The translations under genes were made by a program, and so were the position numbers. Of a stretch of DNA of 64,000 nucleotides, positions 1 through 13,162 are shown one piece after another. The stretch comes from Enoplolaimus lenunculus. Taxonomy: Eukaryota; Nematoda; Enoplea; Enoplida; Thoracostomopsidae. Location: positions 62,001 to 126,000 of the forward strand of contig JASANG010003119.1 in assembly GCA_030248215.1 (NCBI GenBank), given 5' to 3'. The notes under the pieces are model-generated. The model was not told where the DNA came from. It worked only from the letters and a program-made list of their open reading frames with translations, and made no database searches. The stretch's first letter is position 1, and every line of letters begins with the position of its first letter.

Positions 1-530
1 ATCAACACCGAATCCAGAACTTTGTAACACAGAAAACATTATCATTTGTCCCCTGAAGCCGTCTGTCCCACTATGGATCCGCCAGCGAAAATCATTGATG
101 CTTCAGAGTCTCATCAATATGCATCGAATGGTGTACGGATTGGACGATGTTTTCGCAAATATCGGAAACTAACCTTATTACCTGGCAACCTCACATTTGT
201 CAAAATTTCAAATCTGAATCCGTAATAAAACTTGAAAGAAGTATGAAAAGCCTAATTCTTCAAAAATACAAAAAAGCAAGTTAGTACAAACGTTGGCTGA
301 AGCGTGACAGCAGAACAATCTTCATATTCGTATCAAATTGCAACGTCAACGAGAATCGACCGAAAGAGGTTATATTTCCTCAACCAGGAATTGTTAATTG
401 GGAGCTGGCAAATTCGTATGGGGGTCAAGAAAAAATTTGCTTAACGTCGAACTTTTAATGTCTTAATCAAAATTTTCGACCAGGTGGGAAAGCGAAGACA
501 GGGATATTCGACGTTAGCGGTGTCAAGTCC

Positions 531-700
531 CTTAGCCAGTTCACCATGCCAGGGAAGCTAAAAAGTTTTCGTGAGGGGCATACAAGGGTTTTCGTTGACT
601 TACAAGCAGGGATGAAAATTTTCTAAGGAGAAGGGCAAAATTTATCTAGGGGGAAGGCTAATCCCCCCTGGCCGCCACTCCCTTGACTATGGTCCCGGCG
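531..700. repeat. Family D MITE copy, degraded
   Basis: It has the family D layout: a purine-rich left half, a core with the ACTTACAAGCA signature, and a C-rich right half ending near a degraded CTATGGTCCC. It lies downstream of the receptor donor site, in what should be receptor intron sequence. Confidence 0.55.
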
Positions 701-729
701 GCGCCCCCAGTAATTGTGGCCCTACTTAC

Positions 730-1582
730 TTAGGCGTTCGGTTAGCGCCTTGCAGTGCAAATCCCATCGCAGTAATCCAACAGCAATTACCAAGCGTAAA
801 ATGTTCCGCATCATCGGATGCCACTCGCCAACCGTCACACGACGTTTCACATTCGGCGTTCATCGATTTTGAAATATCTGCCGTTTTAGCGTTAATTTTG
901 ACCAGGATATAAACGCAAAGTGACACCCCAACGTACGACAGCGCTAAATAGCACCAAATTGACAACGGAAACGGTGACGCAAATGTCATATCGTACAACT
1001 GTGTCACGTTCGGCCGTTTAATCATTATGCTTATGCCAGCGGTCATAAATGGAGTTGTGAAATCGACCACTTTTTGACGCTCACGAGTGATTGTCAGCGG
1101 TGCTACTGCAAGATCGGCTTCCTGAAATACAGTAAACAACCATTGACTCAGCATTAAACTACGACATTTTGAGCGTTTGCTTAATAATTAGACTTCGATG
1201 GCTACTTATATTCTGTAAGAAATGAATCTATTCTTTGAAAACATTTGGAAAGCCATCATAGCGCAAGCATCGCCTGCCAGTGTAAGTTTCCATATGACGT
1301 CGCAACATATTGTGGATCACGCATTTAAAACATTGATTTGTTTCTGTCTTGTTGTGCCTCTTTGTACTCGCCGGACATCAAGTATAACACAACCCATAAG
1401 TGTGATTGGGCCTACTAAAAATGTACTTACTTTAAAAATGTACTTACTTTAATTAAATTAATACTCACATTGCGCAATACTTCGCCAATCATTCCATTCC
1501 ATTGTCCGTTTGCTTCTTTCGCTCCAAATCGTCTGTCTTTTGCCAGCCGAACAACGTATTTGAACTTCGAAATGTCTGATAG
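730..1582 (-). CDS. Ionotropic glutamate receptor, two internal exons (partial gene)
   Basis: Ligand-gated cation channel subunit, closest in pattern to the AMPA/kainate group. Two minus-strand exons are seen. Exon a (1582-1469, 38 codons) encodes part of ligand-binding lobe S1 and ends in the family motif ANGQWNGMIGEVL. Exon b (1121-730) continues with EADLAVAPLTIT, keeps the Arg that in this family binds the glutamate alpha-carboxylate (TITRER), then gives VDFTTPFMTAGISIM, membrane segment M1 (IWCYLALSYVGVSLCVYIL) and the start of the pore loop (FTLGNCCW...LQGANRTPK). Splice sites fit: acceptor ATTTCAG at 1122, donors GTGAGT at 1468 and GTAAGT at 729. The exons join in phase 0 across a 347-bp intron. 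The next exon (M3, SYTANLAAF) should lie left of the window; the amino-terminal-domain exons to the right were not found. The pore residue at the Q/R site aligns to Leu, which is unusual. Confidence 0.9.
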
Positions 1583-1846
1583 CTGATTAAACCAAGCCAA
1601 CAGTTCGAAACTTCATTCAATGGCATTATACTTGAAAGCCACAGTAGCGGTGGAAGCATTTTAGAAGCGATGGGGCAAAATGATGAACTTGTCTGAACAC
1701 TACTACTACAACCATGTTTCAAATATTTTAAAATCCAAGAACATTTACAATTTTAGGCCAGATTTTGTGGCACCAGTGACAAAATTATTGTTAACAGCGC
1801 ATAATTCATGCAAACATTTCTAGTTGTTCCCGGACAGCACTAAACT

Positions 1847-1909
1847 TAAGCCTAAGCCTAAGTCCAAAGCCTAAGCCTACGCCTAAGCTAAGCCTAAACC
1901 TAAGTCTAA
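1847..1909. repeat. Degenerate TTAGGC-like hexamer tract
   Basis: A run of CCTAAG-type hexamers, the core unit of MITE families A-C, without recognisable terminal inverted repeats. It is probably the remnant of such an element. Confidence 0.6.
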
Positions 1910-2245
1910 AAACTGAAAAAACTGGATATTGTAACAGAACCGAATGCGAAGACTACTGGATTTTGTATCGAAATCGAATGCGGTGAAATACGAAGACTAA
2001 ATATATCACAGCTGTGCTTCCCCGTACGCCCATGTTGTGTAATCTCATCTTGAGTTAAAACGCTGACTACACCTATGTTTGCATATGAATATTGGTAACC
2101 TTTTTGATAAGGTCAACACAAAAACCTTCTAATTCTTCACGCTGGTGTCCATGTTTTCCTTCAGATACTGTTTGATTCGCGGCGTTTTCGTGCTTCTTGA
2201 TCATTACAAATGGGCTGCTCTGTAAACAGTTAAATCTATTACTGT

Positions 2246-2475
2246 ATCGACCCGAATAAGATTAGGGACTGATATTTATTTGGCCTATCGAGAGCGCACA
2301 CCTTGTTTTTCATTTACGGACTGTTATATGTTTTAACCCGCAATATCTGGTATTGCAACTATCCGTTGGATTAAACGGTTGTTTTGTATCAAAAGCTTGA
2401 CGATAATGCAAGGTTATACTGTACTTTTAACACTTAAGTATGTTTTAAAGTTTCGAACTCAACTTTTACGGTCCA
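2246..2475. repeat. Family F element, partial
   Basis: It begins CTGTATCGACCCGAATAAG, the family F terminus, and shares an internal stretch (GACTGATATTTATTTGG and the AAGCTTGACGATAATGCAAGG region) with the complete copy at 17065-17506. The right end is missing or too diverged to see. Confidence 0.65.
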
Positions 2476-3086
2476 GGAGTCATTAACGACATTAATGCGT
2501 GGTTTATTATTTTAAAAGCCATTCAAAATTTAAAAAATTATAATTTAATTGGACGAATTTAACGGTGTTATTGCATTTTGATGATGCCAACGAATCAAAC
2601 GTTTTAATCATTCAACATGTTTGCTTTAAAGTTATGCAATAATTTATAGAAGAACTAACTCTATCCGGTGATTGTGGTATTATGAGAGCGGGCCCATGGT
2701 GCTCAGACCCCTTAAAAAATTTTCCCGAAAACAGTTTGCCCCCTTCGAAAACTTATACTCGCCTGACAGTCACCGGAAATCCTTCTGTGGCCGTCCTAAA
2801 TTTTATAACCTCGTTATCAACCGAAGCTGGCTGCGATTCTGGTAAAATGGAAGCTATTTTTTAATTCATTTCTAGGCACTCTGCAAACTAGCGAGCTGGC
2901 TCTTAATACGTTATAAACTTAAAACTTTTATAATGCATATATATACTCAAATGTAACTTTCAAAGCAAAATACGCTTCTTAACCATACTGGCAATCCTAA
3001 TATTTTTAGTATATACCAATAAACGTTAGACCAATGGTACTTTGTGGTGCGTAGCTGTAGTAGCAAGCATATTTCTAAGCCTTAGC

Positions 3087-3250
3087 CAGGCCCGTAGCCA
3101 GCTCTCCTTGCTAGGGGGGCTAAAATTTTTTAGAGGGGCATTCAAGGGTTTTTTAATGACTTACAAGCAAGGTTTAAACTTTTTTAGTGGGGGCCAAAAT
3201 TTTTTCAGGGGGAGCTAGCCCCTCCTGCCCCCCCTTGGCTACCGGCCCTG
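3087..3250. mobile_element. Family D MITE (hAT-like, CAGGCCCGTAGCC ends)
   Basis: A roughly 160-bp element with terminal inverted repeats CAGGCCCGTAGCCA and GGCTACCGGCCCTG, no coding capacity, and flanks GCCTTAGC/GCCTTATC that look like an 8-bp target duplication. CAG-type ends plus 8-bp duplications are typical of the hAT superfamily. This is a non-autonomous derivative. Confidence 0.75.
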
Positions 3251-3439
3251 CCTTATCCTTAGCGTAAAAATAAGCCTATCACTTTTTAACATGTCAAACA
3301 CAACTTACAAGTATTGTCGTTACAACATACACTTTATCTGTTAAGCTCCGTATGGTCATTACCCTTTCAACATTGCTTGAATTGTCTGAAAATAATCAAA
3401 TCCTTCAATTATAATTTAGAACGACATCATGAACATTAT

Positions 3440-3485
3440 GGCCCATGTTACTTTAAGGGGCGTAGCAGGTTTCTGAGTCGATAGA
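3440..3485. repeat. Family B MITE end, fragment
   Basis: It starts with the family B terminus GGCCCATGTTACTTTAAG and continues into GGGGCGT and a TTTCTG stretch, then loses similarity. No hexamer core or partner end is present. Confidence 0.6.
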
Positions 3486-4796
3486 AATGAAAACCAAACT
3501 CAGGAAATTAATATTTTAAATTTTCTGTATTGAAATTGAACTGCAAGTTTTGTATAAACAATCGCTGATCAAGCTTCATGCCTGGTATTCTGGTATTATT
3601 GCCATGTCTGTCTAGCAAGGTGTATCTAGATATCTGTTCTTGGTTGCGTTTTAAAATACCTCGAAATCCCGAAAATCTTATGTTTATCGTTGTATATCAC
3701 TTGAAAACTATTCAGTTTTTTGACACAGAAATTGTGCAAATTGTTCGATTTGAAATAAAAAAATATTCGTTAAAAAATTGTAAGTTTTACATCCGTTTCT
3801 CTTCAATAAAACTTTTAAAAGCCCAATAAATATTTGCATACATCAAGTACGTTAGCTTGAAAACAAACCATTTTAACGATTTCTACTTAAATGGTATAAG
3901 TTTTGTATTTTCATTATTTTCACTATCCGCTTCCACTCTACTACCCAGTATTAGCCAAATTTGAGGTTAGGATCATCTCAGTTATTCCATCACTGCGTGT
4001 TATGCTTTTTGCAAAATGCGTTTCATGATGAAACAATAGGACCCGTATTCTCAAATGTGTATTGCAACGATCATCAGTTAGTAATAGGTTTTCAAGCTAA
4101 CAAAATATTGCAGTTGTTGAGCTCAAAACTAATTTAGAACAAATCATGTGCAAAAAATGTGTTTAATTTTGAGCTTCAGCGTTGACTGGTTCCAAAGTTA
4201 CAAGACCTAGCATCAACTGGTGATTGGTGTACTACAGACATTTTAAAATGCGTGCTTAGAACATATCCAAATCGGTTTCATTATATGCGCTAGATATATT
4301 TCAGCCATTTTGTTTCGACTTTAGATATATACAATATTCTTTAAAATTAGCGAATTTGTTCAAACAAATTTAAATTTTACCGAAAGTAATTGACAGCTGA
4401 AATTGTGCACACATGCAAATGATCACAAATGCTACGAATGAAGCGTTATTGTATATTGGCATGATTTTGTGGAAATGTTAAACTCGATATTAAAACTATT
4501 ATGTGTTGAAATAAATATTTTTCGTCACATTTGTCAGCTAAAATGACTCGGTCAACATGCAAAGCTTTGGACGATTCAAAAACGGTACACATTGAGAACA
4601 ATAGCTCAATTGAGAAACTCAATCAAAAAGCAAAACTGCGTGTGGTTGTAAGTTGAACCGGTCTCGTTTAATATTCAATTATTCAACCAGGGTCGTCTGC
4701 ATAAAGGCATCTTGAAATATAATTATCCTAACATTTTGAACAAAATTCGACTTAATGTGCTCTACGTAAAGTATGCAACGGGAACGTATATATTTC

Positions 4797-5010
4797 GGCC
4801 CATGTAAAGGTCCGGGGCGGAACGTTTTTCTGTCGGACTAGAATAGAATAAGCTTAAGCTTTAGACTAATTTTTTTTCTTGGCATAGGCTTAGGCTTAGG
4901 GTTAGGAATAAACTCATTCTTACGCTTAGGCTTAGGCTTAGGCTTAGGTTTATGCTTAGGCTTAGGATTAAGCTTATAATTCTGTTGCGCCCCAGTTCTT
5001 TACCTTGTCC
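4797..5010 (-). mobile_element. Family A MITE with TTAGGC core
   Basis: The left end GGCCCATGTAAAGGTCC matches the inverted right end, which is more diverged (CTTTACCTTGTCC). The core is about 90 bp of TTAGGC/TTACGC hexamers. Reversed relative to most copies. No clear target duplication remains. Confidence 0.8.
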
Positions 5011-5463
5011 AAAATGTCCAAAAACGTTTAAGCCTGAGCTTTAACCAAAGTTTACATAGAAGTTTAAGCGTTAGACTATGCCTAAGCCAAAGTCTAAACC
5101 TAAGCGTAAACGTAACGTTTTTAGTCTAATATCCAGCGTAAACACGAACGTATACACGCACAATTATCGAAAATACTAAAAACACAACCAATACATGCTT
5201 TTCAGATCTTATTTAACAGGAATGTACCTCAATAAAACCACCAAGCTTTAACATTAACGAAAACATTCACAATGAACTCTTTCATGAACGTAGTAGTTTG
5301 CTCACCGGATCTGACGCTGAAGTAGATTTTGTTCCGCTTGTTTGCTAAATGTTTAATCGAGATGTTTCATCTGGGCCCCTTCTGAAACGTTCAAAAATTC
5401 TTATACAGTTTTATAATTAAACCAAGCAGATGAAAACAAAGTATTTTCGTCCATAGGTAGCAT

Positions 5464-5618
5464 GGCCAATGTTACTTTAAGGGACGTAAGAGTAGATGAA
5501 GCGTATTCCAAAGCCTAAGTCTAAGCCTAAGCCTAAGCAAAAAATGTATTCTAGAATCTAAACCTACCCTTTTATTGACCCACCAGAAACCTGGACGCCC
5601 CTTAAAGTAACATGGGCC
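5464..5618. mobile_element. Family B MITE with TTAGGC core
   Basis: Ends GGCCAATGTTACTTTAAG and CTTAAAGTAACATGGGCC are inverted repeats around CCTAAG hexamers and the family landmark TCTAGAATCTAAACCTA. The flanks GGTAGCAT and GGTAACAT form an 8-bp target duplication with one mismatch. Confidence 0.87.
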
Positions 5619-6706
5619 GGTAACATTATGAAGAATAGATTTAATATTTGTGTTCGCTTTTCATCATTGCGCGGAAGAAAGAATGTATAACTGTTCGGAA
5701 ATTTTGTCATTTTTACGTCCGAAATTAGTTCCAAATCACGTTTACATCTGGCAATTTTTAATTACAAATATGCTGCAATTGTTCGAAATGAAATAAAAAT
5801 TACGAAATTTATTAAACATCTTAAAATTTTACATAAATCCGGTATATTTCTTTGAAATTTTCGAAAGCCCGGTGAACATTTGTACGCCCCTATTGTGTTG
5901 GTAGAAAAATAAAACAATCTTTGAAATTTTTATACTTGAATATCCGTTTGCCGTTTCCGTAATTTTGAAAACTTTCCGTTTTCGTTATTTTTACTGTCCG
6001 TTTACACCCTGGTATCAGTTTAGCCGTTTTGAAAATTTTTACAATGCAAATGAATCACCTCAAACTCGCAGTGTCTGTCAATACTACTGAGGCATGCAAA
6101 TATTAATTGGTTTTCTAGGTATTTATTTCTATAACCGAAACGGAGACAGACACCGATTCTTACCGGAAGCAAAAACGAATATAGGTACGGTTAAACCTTG
6201 CCATTAGCTCCTGTATAGTATCCCCCACATAAGGTTAAGACAATTGATGGGCATTGGATATTTTTTGATATCCGGATATCTGGCAATTCTTTGCAGATAC
6301 TTATCCGGATATTCGGACATATCCGGAGATTCGGATATCAGTAACCATTTTTTCTATTTACCCTCACCCACAAGGTGATTGTTATTAGCGTAAAAAATAC
6401 AATTCTATTAATATCGATGTTTTTTACGCAACTACCTTAATAGTTCTGGGTTTTCGCTTTAGAAAATTGCTACTGAACTGACTAATAAATACTTGCGTTT
6501 GCCACATGAAATTGAGTTGACTTGATTTGCCTCTATTTCATTTTAAATCACTACAACTAAGACTCTATCGAATTTACCCATCACTCGAACTATATGTATA
6601 TGCACATGAGTTGTTTTACGTTCCAAAAAGAAAAGAATCACATCGAAATATACTTACGCTTAATCGTACAAGCATCAGCACGCAATTTTTACCAAAATAT
6701 TCTAAG

Positions 6707-6870
6707 GGAGAAAAATTGTAAGGTAGGCAGGGACCTTATTATTTCCTTATCATTTTTATACAAAATCATTTTCTTACTTGAAAAATTTGTAAGGTAGGGA
6801 TCTGACCATTTTATCACAAAAAATTTTCGACGGGGAGCGACGCGATTTTTCGCCCCCCCCTGTATCCGTT
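6707..6870. repeat. Family E repeat fragment
   Basis: It carries the family E signature AATTGTAAGGTAGG repeated, the TTTTATCACAAAAAATTTTC stretch and a C-rich end, but lacks a clear GCGGATCC terminus. Related copies are at 18938, 29695 and 53050. Confidence 0.55.
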
Positions 6871-7498
6871 ATAGTTCCTGCTTTCTCACTAGACGCAATA
6901 AAGTAGGCTTAAATTTTACACTGTTTTGCTTGGGCTCAGGATTAAGCTTTGTTTTAAACTTGTGTTTATTACGCTGAGGAGTCTTAAACTTAGAAATATA
7001 TTTTGGTTGTTACATTGCTAAATGTAACATTCCAAATCTTCAGTAACAGCTCTAGTCACAATATATTAGAACATAATGCCAAGTCGTACATAAACTTTCA
7101 CAGAGTTGTTTCGCAACTCTCGCCACCCGCCTCTACACGCACACAATTACCCAATGATATTCTGGCTCAGCTCATGTAGTTGGTGGGTACCGAGAGCGGC
7201 ATGATTGCTATTTCTTTAAAAAAACCTTAAGGAAAACCTTTTGACTGCTGAATTGGCAAAATTACTCTAACCTATTTCTAACGCAGAGATTCTGAGGGAC
7301 TATGAAGCATACAGATATGGTCATAACAATTTACTTAGTATGTTGGTCAATACAGATATCGGAAATTGCACAATTACACCACTGTGTCGCTAATATGCCG
7401 GAACCTTTGGATTGAATTGCTACCTGTTTAAAATTACAGATTTTCTACAGTTGACTTGATGGTCGTAAAACAGATCACAAGTATAACTTGGAGCAGGG

Positions 7499-8000
7499 TT
7501 GGAACCGGTTTATGCTTTTAGTGCCCGGACCCGGTCCGCATTGTTCAACCCCGCAAATTTTATAGTTTTGGTAGAGCAGAAAACAAAATATAATCCGTAT
7601 AAACATAACATTAGTTTTCGTATTTCACCAAATATTGTTCTGTTAGCTTCTTTCAGAGCCACAAGGGCTCCAACGACGAACGAAAGCAAAAGACTGCGAG
7701 TCCCGGTTACTACGTTGCCACCATTATGTAAATGCCGTTCAAATTCGCCCGTACTGGTTTGAATACCAAGCCCGCGTCTAGCGAGCTTGGATAACAAAGG
7801 AGATGATAGGAAGTAACGTTCACAAATACGTATTTCAATCTTATTACAATATCAAAGCAGCGGTCTGTTTATGGGCTCATGGTACAAAAAGAGGTCATGC
7901 ACTGTTCCGATTTATTTCGGCTCGTGGGCTCAAAGTAGGGCCAAACCCGGGTACTGCCCGTTTAGGTTTGTGAGCTCAACATTTGGGAACCATCAGGAGT
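7499..8000. other. Unidentified less AT-rich patch, open on both strands
   Basis: Open for 95 codons on the minus strand (7797-7510) and 87 on the plus strand. The minus frame reads like protein in places (VVGALVALKEANRTIFGEI) but matches no family I know, and no splice sites frame it. It could be a decayed exon or a repeat consensus. Confidence 0.2.
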
Positions 8001-9792
8001 GTTAACCCTAAAAGCGTGAGCCTTAGACTGACAGCTTACGTAATGGCCGAAGGACTACGATTTCGGACCAGTTCTATACTAGAGCATGCTTTAGGATCAA
8101 TGTTTTATCTGCATGATTATAGCTGCAACACCCCCTGTCCATATTATGAGCAACGTTCCAGCTGAATTTTATAAACGTATGCAAACTAAATGTATTAAAT
8201 TTTTTATTTAATGTGTATAGTTTTATATATATTGCATAGGTGTTTTAGTGTACTATTCTATAAAGTTTTAGGTTGCGTTCCTTCGTTTTGCAGGGAGTTG
8301 GCGTCGGTCGCAAATATTGAAACCGTATCTACGACAATTCCGCAAAGACAAAATGTCGACCGCTAGTGTCCTAAAGCCAATGAATAAATAAGCAAAATCC
8401 TATGGGTAATCGTAAGCCTTAGCATACAGCTGGGCGACGAGTTGCCGGGCGACGAAATGCAGTGACACTGTTGCAATTACGTTGCCGTATAAAATGTTAA
8501 GAATGCGATACTATAGCTTCAACCCTCGTTCTGCGGATTATCCCAGCGGCATAAATTGATGCAAATTTGGCTAACTTTGGAACTACAAAATATGCAGTTT
8601 TGTGATAACAAACCGGTACTGTGGACACCAAAAAATTCATTATATCCTGTTCCATGTAAACCACGAAATATTGAACTAATTTTTGCACCGACTTAAGTCG
8701 TTTAATTGATAAATATGTATTGTAATGTGAAACACTCTACGGTGTTGGCTTGTTGAGGTTGAAAAGCATATGGTATGATAAAAGCATACTAAATACAACA
8801 AAGCAAACGACGAAAAAGTTATCATTTAATAGCGAGGTTCATACTAGAAATATAGATTGCAGTTTTCAGCGTTTGCGACGGCCGGGAAGCCGTCTCGTTT
8901 TTCAGCAAAAGCGGAAATCAAGAATGACGACGAGAAATTGCCGAGTAGGCAAGATTTGGGATAAAAAGTTATGAGTTACAGTGTTATCGGCGACCAATTG
9001 TCATGATACCGTTGATAATAGTTATCGCCATTGTATATAAGCACGGCTTCAAACCTTAATTTCGGCCAAATATGTATTAATTTTATTATCAACCATTTTC
9101 TGGCAAGTACAGCTTAGCTTCAACGGTACAAACCAGTGCCATACCGACTCGGTGCAGTAAACACACTGTACTTGCGTCACAATTACTACTGTTCAAGTAC
9201 ATCTTTACAGAAGTATGGTATTCAAATTAATATACAGCTTCACAATTGAATTTTGTGCTTTATATCTTTGAATATGGGTTGCTATAGACACTTGGTTTGT
9301 TCAATTTTAAACAGACGAACGATTTTTGAAAATTTCCCATCACACAGGTAGCTGTGTTGGCTTTTCTTCGGTTACAATCAAGTAGTATCTTAACGCTTCA
9401 ATTATAGAAGGTGGGCGCATTAGAGTGACGCTAATATGCCTAATAATGCTAGGCATGATCAATGACAAATTTAGAAATGGTATATTGGTTTTAGTTCGAT
9501 AGTGTTATATTGTAATAAATATTGAGATGTGATGGTTTCAGTGCTTCACACAAGAGTCGAAACGGATAGTAGCTAACGGAAACGAAAAACGAATACTGAA
9601 GTATAAGCGTGTCAAAGATGTTTTAGTTTGCTGCCAGTCCAATTAAGGAATGTTAAAGAACAATAGCGGATGCACCCCATTTTGAAGACTAAAAACTGCT
9701 GCATTCCTGTAATGAAAAATTGCACGATTTATACGTCATTTAGAAATAATTTTGAGTTGAACATAATTTCCGATATTTCTATAACAAAACTG

Positions 9793-9990
9793 GGCCAATG
9801 TAAAGAACAGGGGCGGAACAGTATTATAAGCAACTTCCTAATCCTAAGGCCTAAGCCTAGACGTAAGAATGAGCATATTCCTAAACCTAAGCGTAAGCCT
9901 GAAACCAAGCAAAATAATTAGTCTAAAGCTTAAGCTTACACTTTTCTAGTCCCACAGAAAAACGTTCCGCCCCTGATTTTGACATCTGCC
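9793..9990 (+). mobile_element. Family A MITE with TTAGGC core
   Basis: It is flanked by perfect 8-bp target duplications CAAAACTG at 9785-9792 and 9991-9998. Left end GGCCAATGTAAAGAACAGG; right end CCCCTGATTTTGACATCTGCC is the inverted partner with a few changes. The core holds CCTAAG hexamers followed by the AGTCTAAAGCTTAAGCTTA landmark. Confidence 0.92.
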
Positions 9991-10946
9991 CAAAACTGAA
10001 ACAGGTGTATTTCGCACCAAATAATTGCTTTAATATTCTCTAAATGATTAATAAATGCGAAAGCTTCATCCATATATTAAAGTGAATTTTCAAACATTGC
10101 TTGCAGGTCGTTAGTGCTAAAATTTCACAAAATGCGGCAAAGATAGTAGTTCTTTTTAATCTTTTGTAGTTTTACATCATATATATATTTTCACCATTTA
10201 ATGTTACCTTTGTCCAAAGGTACGTATTATTATTTTACTTTATCATCAATCCAAAAACCTGGGCGACTGCCCAACCTGAATTAATACAATTTCTAAAAGA
10301 TTTCTCTCATTTAGCTTCCAAAAACTACACTATTAAGACATATTCGTTAAAAATCAGTAAAACTCAACTGAAATGTTGCGTAAAATGGATAGCTTTGAAC
10401 TCAGCCAGTGGCGTAACGTTTCTGAATTTGGAGTAAAACAAGAATATTGTCCGCTTTACTATTTTGTGGGCTACAGTTGCTCGATCGTATTGTATAATGT
10501 ATAATTTTAACTTAAAATTGATATGATGAACGGTTTTTAAAGGTTTACTTGACTAATAAAGCACTATTACAGTAATGAACTCAAAATATATTTATAACGC
10601 AAAATTTTTTACACCATTAAACCATTAGCAGCGGTGTAGTCAAGCGTTCGTTTCGGGAAAAAAGAACCACGTCTAAGAGGTATCGCATAACATTAGAGTA
10701 TCTAAAAAATGTTCGGACACTTTATGTGCAGGACGAATCAAGCGTAATATGGGACTGACATTATTGTACAACCTGTAAAATTGATGACATTTTTTGAGTC
10801 TTTCAAAACGTTTGACGTCGGACGTATAATTACATCTATCGCTCCGACTCTGAGGAATGTTACCGCATAACATCCCGTAAATTGAGCTTGTTTGATTAGA
10901 GAAACTTCGTACATATGTGTACAAACCATCCCTTGTAAGCAAATAT

Positions 10947-11130
10947 AACCCACGTTACTTTGCGGGCGTAAAGATTTCTGGTAGGTCTATAAAAGTGTGG
11001 GTTTAGATTCTAGATTACAATTTTTGCTTAGGCTTACGATTAGGCTTAGGAACACATTTTTGCAACGCTTAAGCTTAGGCTTAGAAATACGCTTAATAAA
11101 CTGTTACGCCCCTAAAAGTTAACATTGGCC
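10947..11130 (-). mobile_element. Family B MITE with TTAGGC core
   Basis: Left end AACCCACGTTACTTTGCG (GG mutated to AA) and right end CTAAAAGTTAACATTGGCC. Flanks GCAAATAT and ACAAATAT form an 8-bp duplication with one mismatch. Internal landmarks: TATAAAAGTGTGGGTTTAGA and TTAGGC-like hexamers. Confidence 0.87.
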
Positions 11131-11435
11131 ACAAATATAATGTACAAATACATTTTGGTCATTTTGTTTCCATGGCCAACAATTGACAGTTGTGGAAAGT
11201 TAGCAGAATTGCATGTGTATTTAGGTATATTTACAGGCTCTGTTTTTAATCCAGTTATCCAAAAGTGCATACATCTTTAGTTTTCAGCCAATTTGCAATT
11301 AATATATTTAGTGAATTTACAGAAATTCATAGAAACGTTTTCTTCAAAACGATGCTGTAAAGCAACTATTTGAACATTATAACTTAACCAGGTAACAACT
11401 CTTTAGGGCAAGTGGATGCTATACTGACGGTTTTT

Positions 11436-11522
11436 GTGATTTCAGTAGTCCATTGCTTGTACCCTTCAGAAGTTTTTTGTGGTTTCAGTAGTCCATTGCT
11501 TGTACCCTTCAGAAGTTTTTTG
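11436..11522. repeat. 43-bp tandem duplication
   Basis: Two direct copies of a 43-bp unit (TTTCAGTAGTCCATTGCTTG... CCCTTCAGAAG) sit side by side with almost no divergence, so this is a recent duplication. No function is apparent. Confidence 0.85.
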
Positions 11523-13024
11523 GTGTAGGCACGCATATTGCAGAAGTTGCCGTAAAGAAACGTACAAATGCAAAATGAAACGCTATTTACTGATTAATAT
11601 TGTATTTTGATTGCAGTATAAGTACTTTCTTAAATGAATATAATACGTTCAATTTTGATATCACACAAAGTTAAGTGTAAGCTCAAACGTTTCGACTGAG
11701 TTCAACAACGAGTGAATAATAACGACCGTGCAGAACAGTACGCAAACGGGTACATCCTGTGATACAAAATGTGCCCAACAACCGTTGCGTTTTTCGTTTA
11801 CCATCCTTTAAAATGGGGGTAAACTTGACCGATTATCTTCGTTTGAAGTGTTTTACTTTTTCATACATTTTTCGGTGTCTTGTTTATATTCTTGAACGAT
11901 ACGCATATTGCATGTTGCCTTGGACATCGACCCACGTCACCAAAGTGACGGGATCGAGCCATAACGCAACGTGCGCTGATACATTTTGGGCCATGCAAAG
12001 ACACACGAGTTGCACACTCTTATTCAGTGTATCCATCATCGACTCTTACGTCAACGTATCTCTTTGAATATGTCGTTCTAATTTGATATAATTCAACTTT
12101 ATACCGAGTGTAGTTGGCAAAAAGTTTGAGCTCCCGTTCAATTCTTCGTGCGTTGTGTTTGTATTTACTGCGATAAACCTAAATTCACAAACATTCACCA
12201 CATCTAAGACCTATGCTGTGGTGAATCCAAAACATTTCTGACGCGGGACGGGGGGGCACGCGATATAGTGAAAAACGCTAGCGAGCGAAAAGTTAAACAC
12301 ATTTTGAGTATTAAATCGTACAAAATTTTAGTTTTTTAATATTTGCTAAAGTAAATATGGTGCCTAAATGTCCCCACTTAACATTCGCCAGTAGAATTAT
12401 GTACAATGAAGCCTTCTACTATAGTTCATGTGGTAGAAAAAATGAAGCGTTTGAAAACAAATACCATTTTCTTCGCGTCCCAACCGACAGAAAAGCTACT
12501 CTCTGTACATATGTGGTCCTAAAAGACATGAGTTGGACTAAGATGTATCACTTAGTTTTGGGTTGTTGGTTGTAGACACGCGTGCAAAGGCAAGAATGAA
12601 CACAACAGTTACACGAGAGTCTTGTTTAAAGTGCTAATCTTTGGGCAGAATCTATATATATGTTTTTTATTTTGAAAGAGACAGTTAAAAATTGTTGTTC
12701 GTCGCCTAAAGACACCTACACCTGAATGAAACCCCCAACAGTTAAGCTCTTGTTTAAAATTGCTAGCTATGATATTAGTTAGTTTTAATTTAGTGAAACA
12801 CAACCGCGATTTGTTTGTCTTCATTTATAAAAAAAAGGTAAAATTAAAATAAGTTTATGTACCCCTAAAGCTTTGGGCTGATAAGCGTACAGTGGTGAGT
12901 GAACTAAACGTTTCTTATTGGTTACGTAGGTAAAGTAACCAGAGATGTGCGCAACGGTTTTACTGATGGTACATTGCGTCATAGCACTTTGCTAAACCCC
13001 AAAAACTGGGTAAATCGAAGACAC

Positions 13025-13100
<76 letters not shown>

Positions 13101-13162
13101 TGTTGTTGTTGTTGTTGTGTTGTTGTTGTTGTTGTTGTTGTTGTTGTCGTTATTGTTGTTGG
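13025..13162. repeat. (TTG/CTG)n microsatellite
   Basis: About 138 bp of TTG trinucleotides interrupted by one block of CTG, then more TTG with TCG/TAT variants. It creates long Leu/Cys or Gln/Thr open frames on both strands that are not genes. Confidence 0.97.

Larger units (their letters stand above)
1583..4796. other. Non-coding stretch upstream of the receptor exons
   Basis: I see no further receptor exon or other gene here. It holds a hexamer tract, a family F fragment, a family D copy and a family B end, in AT-rich single-copy-looking DNA. Confidence 0.5.
5627..9784. other. Intergenic, no gene recognised
   Basis: Mostly AT-rich DNA. A family E fragment lies near 6.7 kb, and near 7.5-8.0 kb there is a less AT-rich patch open on both strands. 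No exon with convincing splice sites was found. Confidence 0.45.

Noticed and set aside
5290-5390. Possible upstream glutamate receptor exon on the minus strand
   Set aside because: A donor GTGAGC and an acceptor TTTCAG exist, but every frame between them contains a stop codon.
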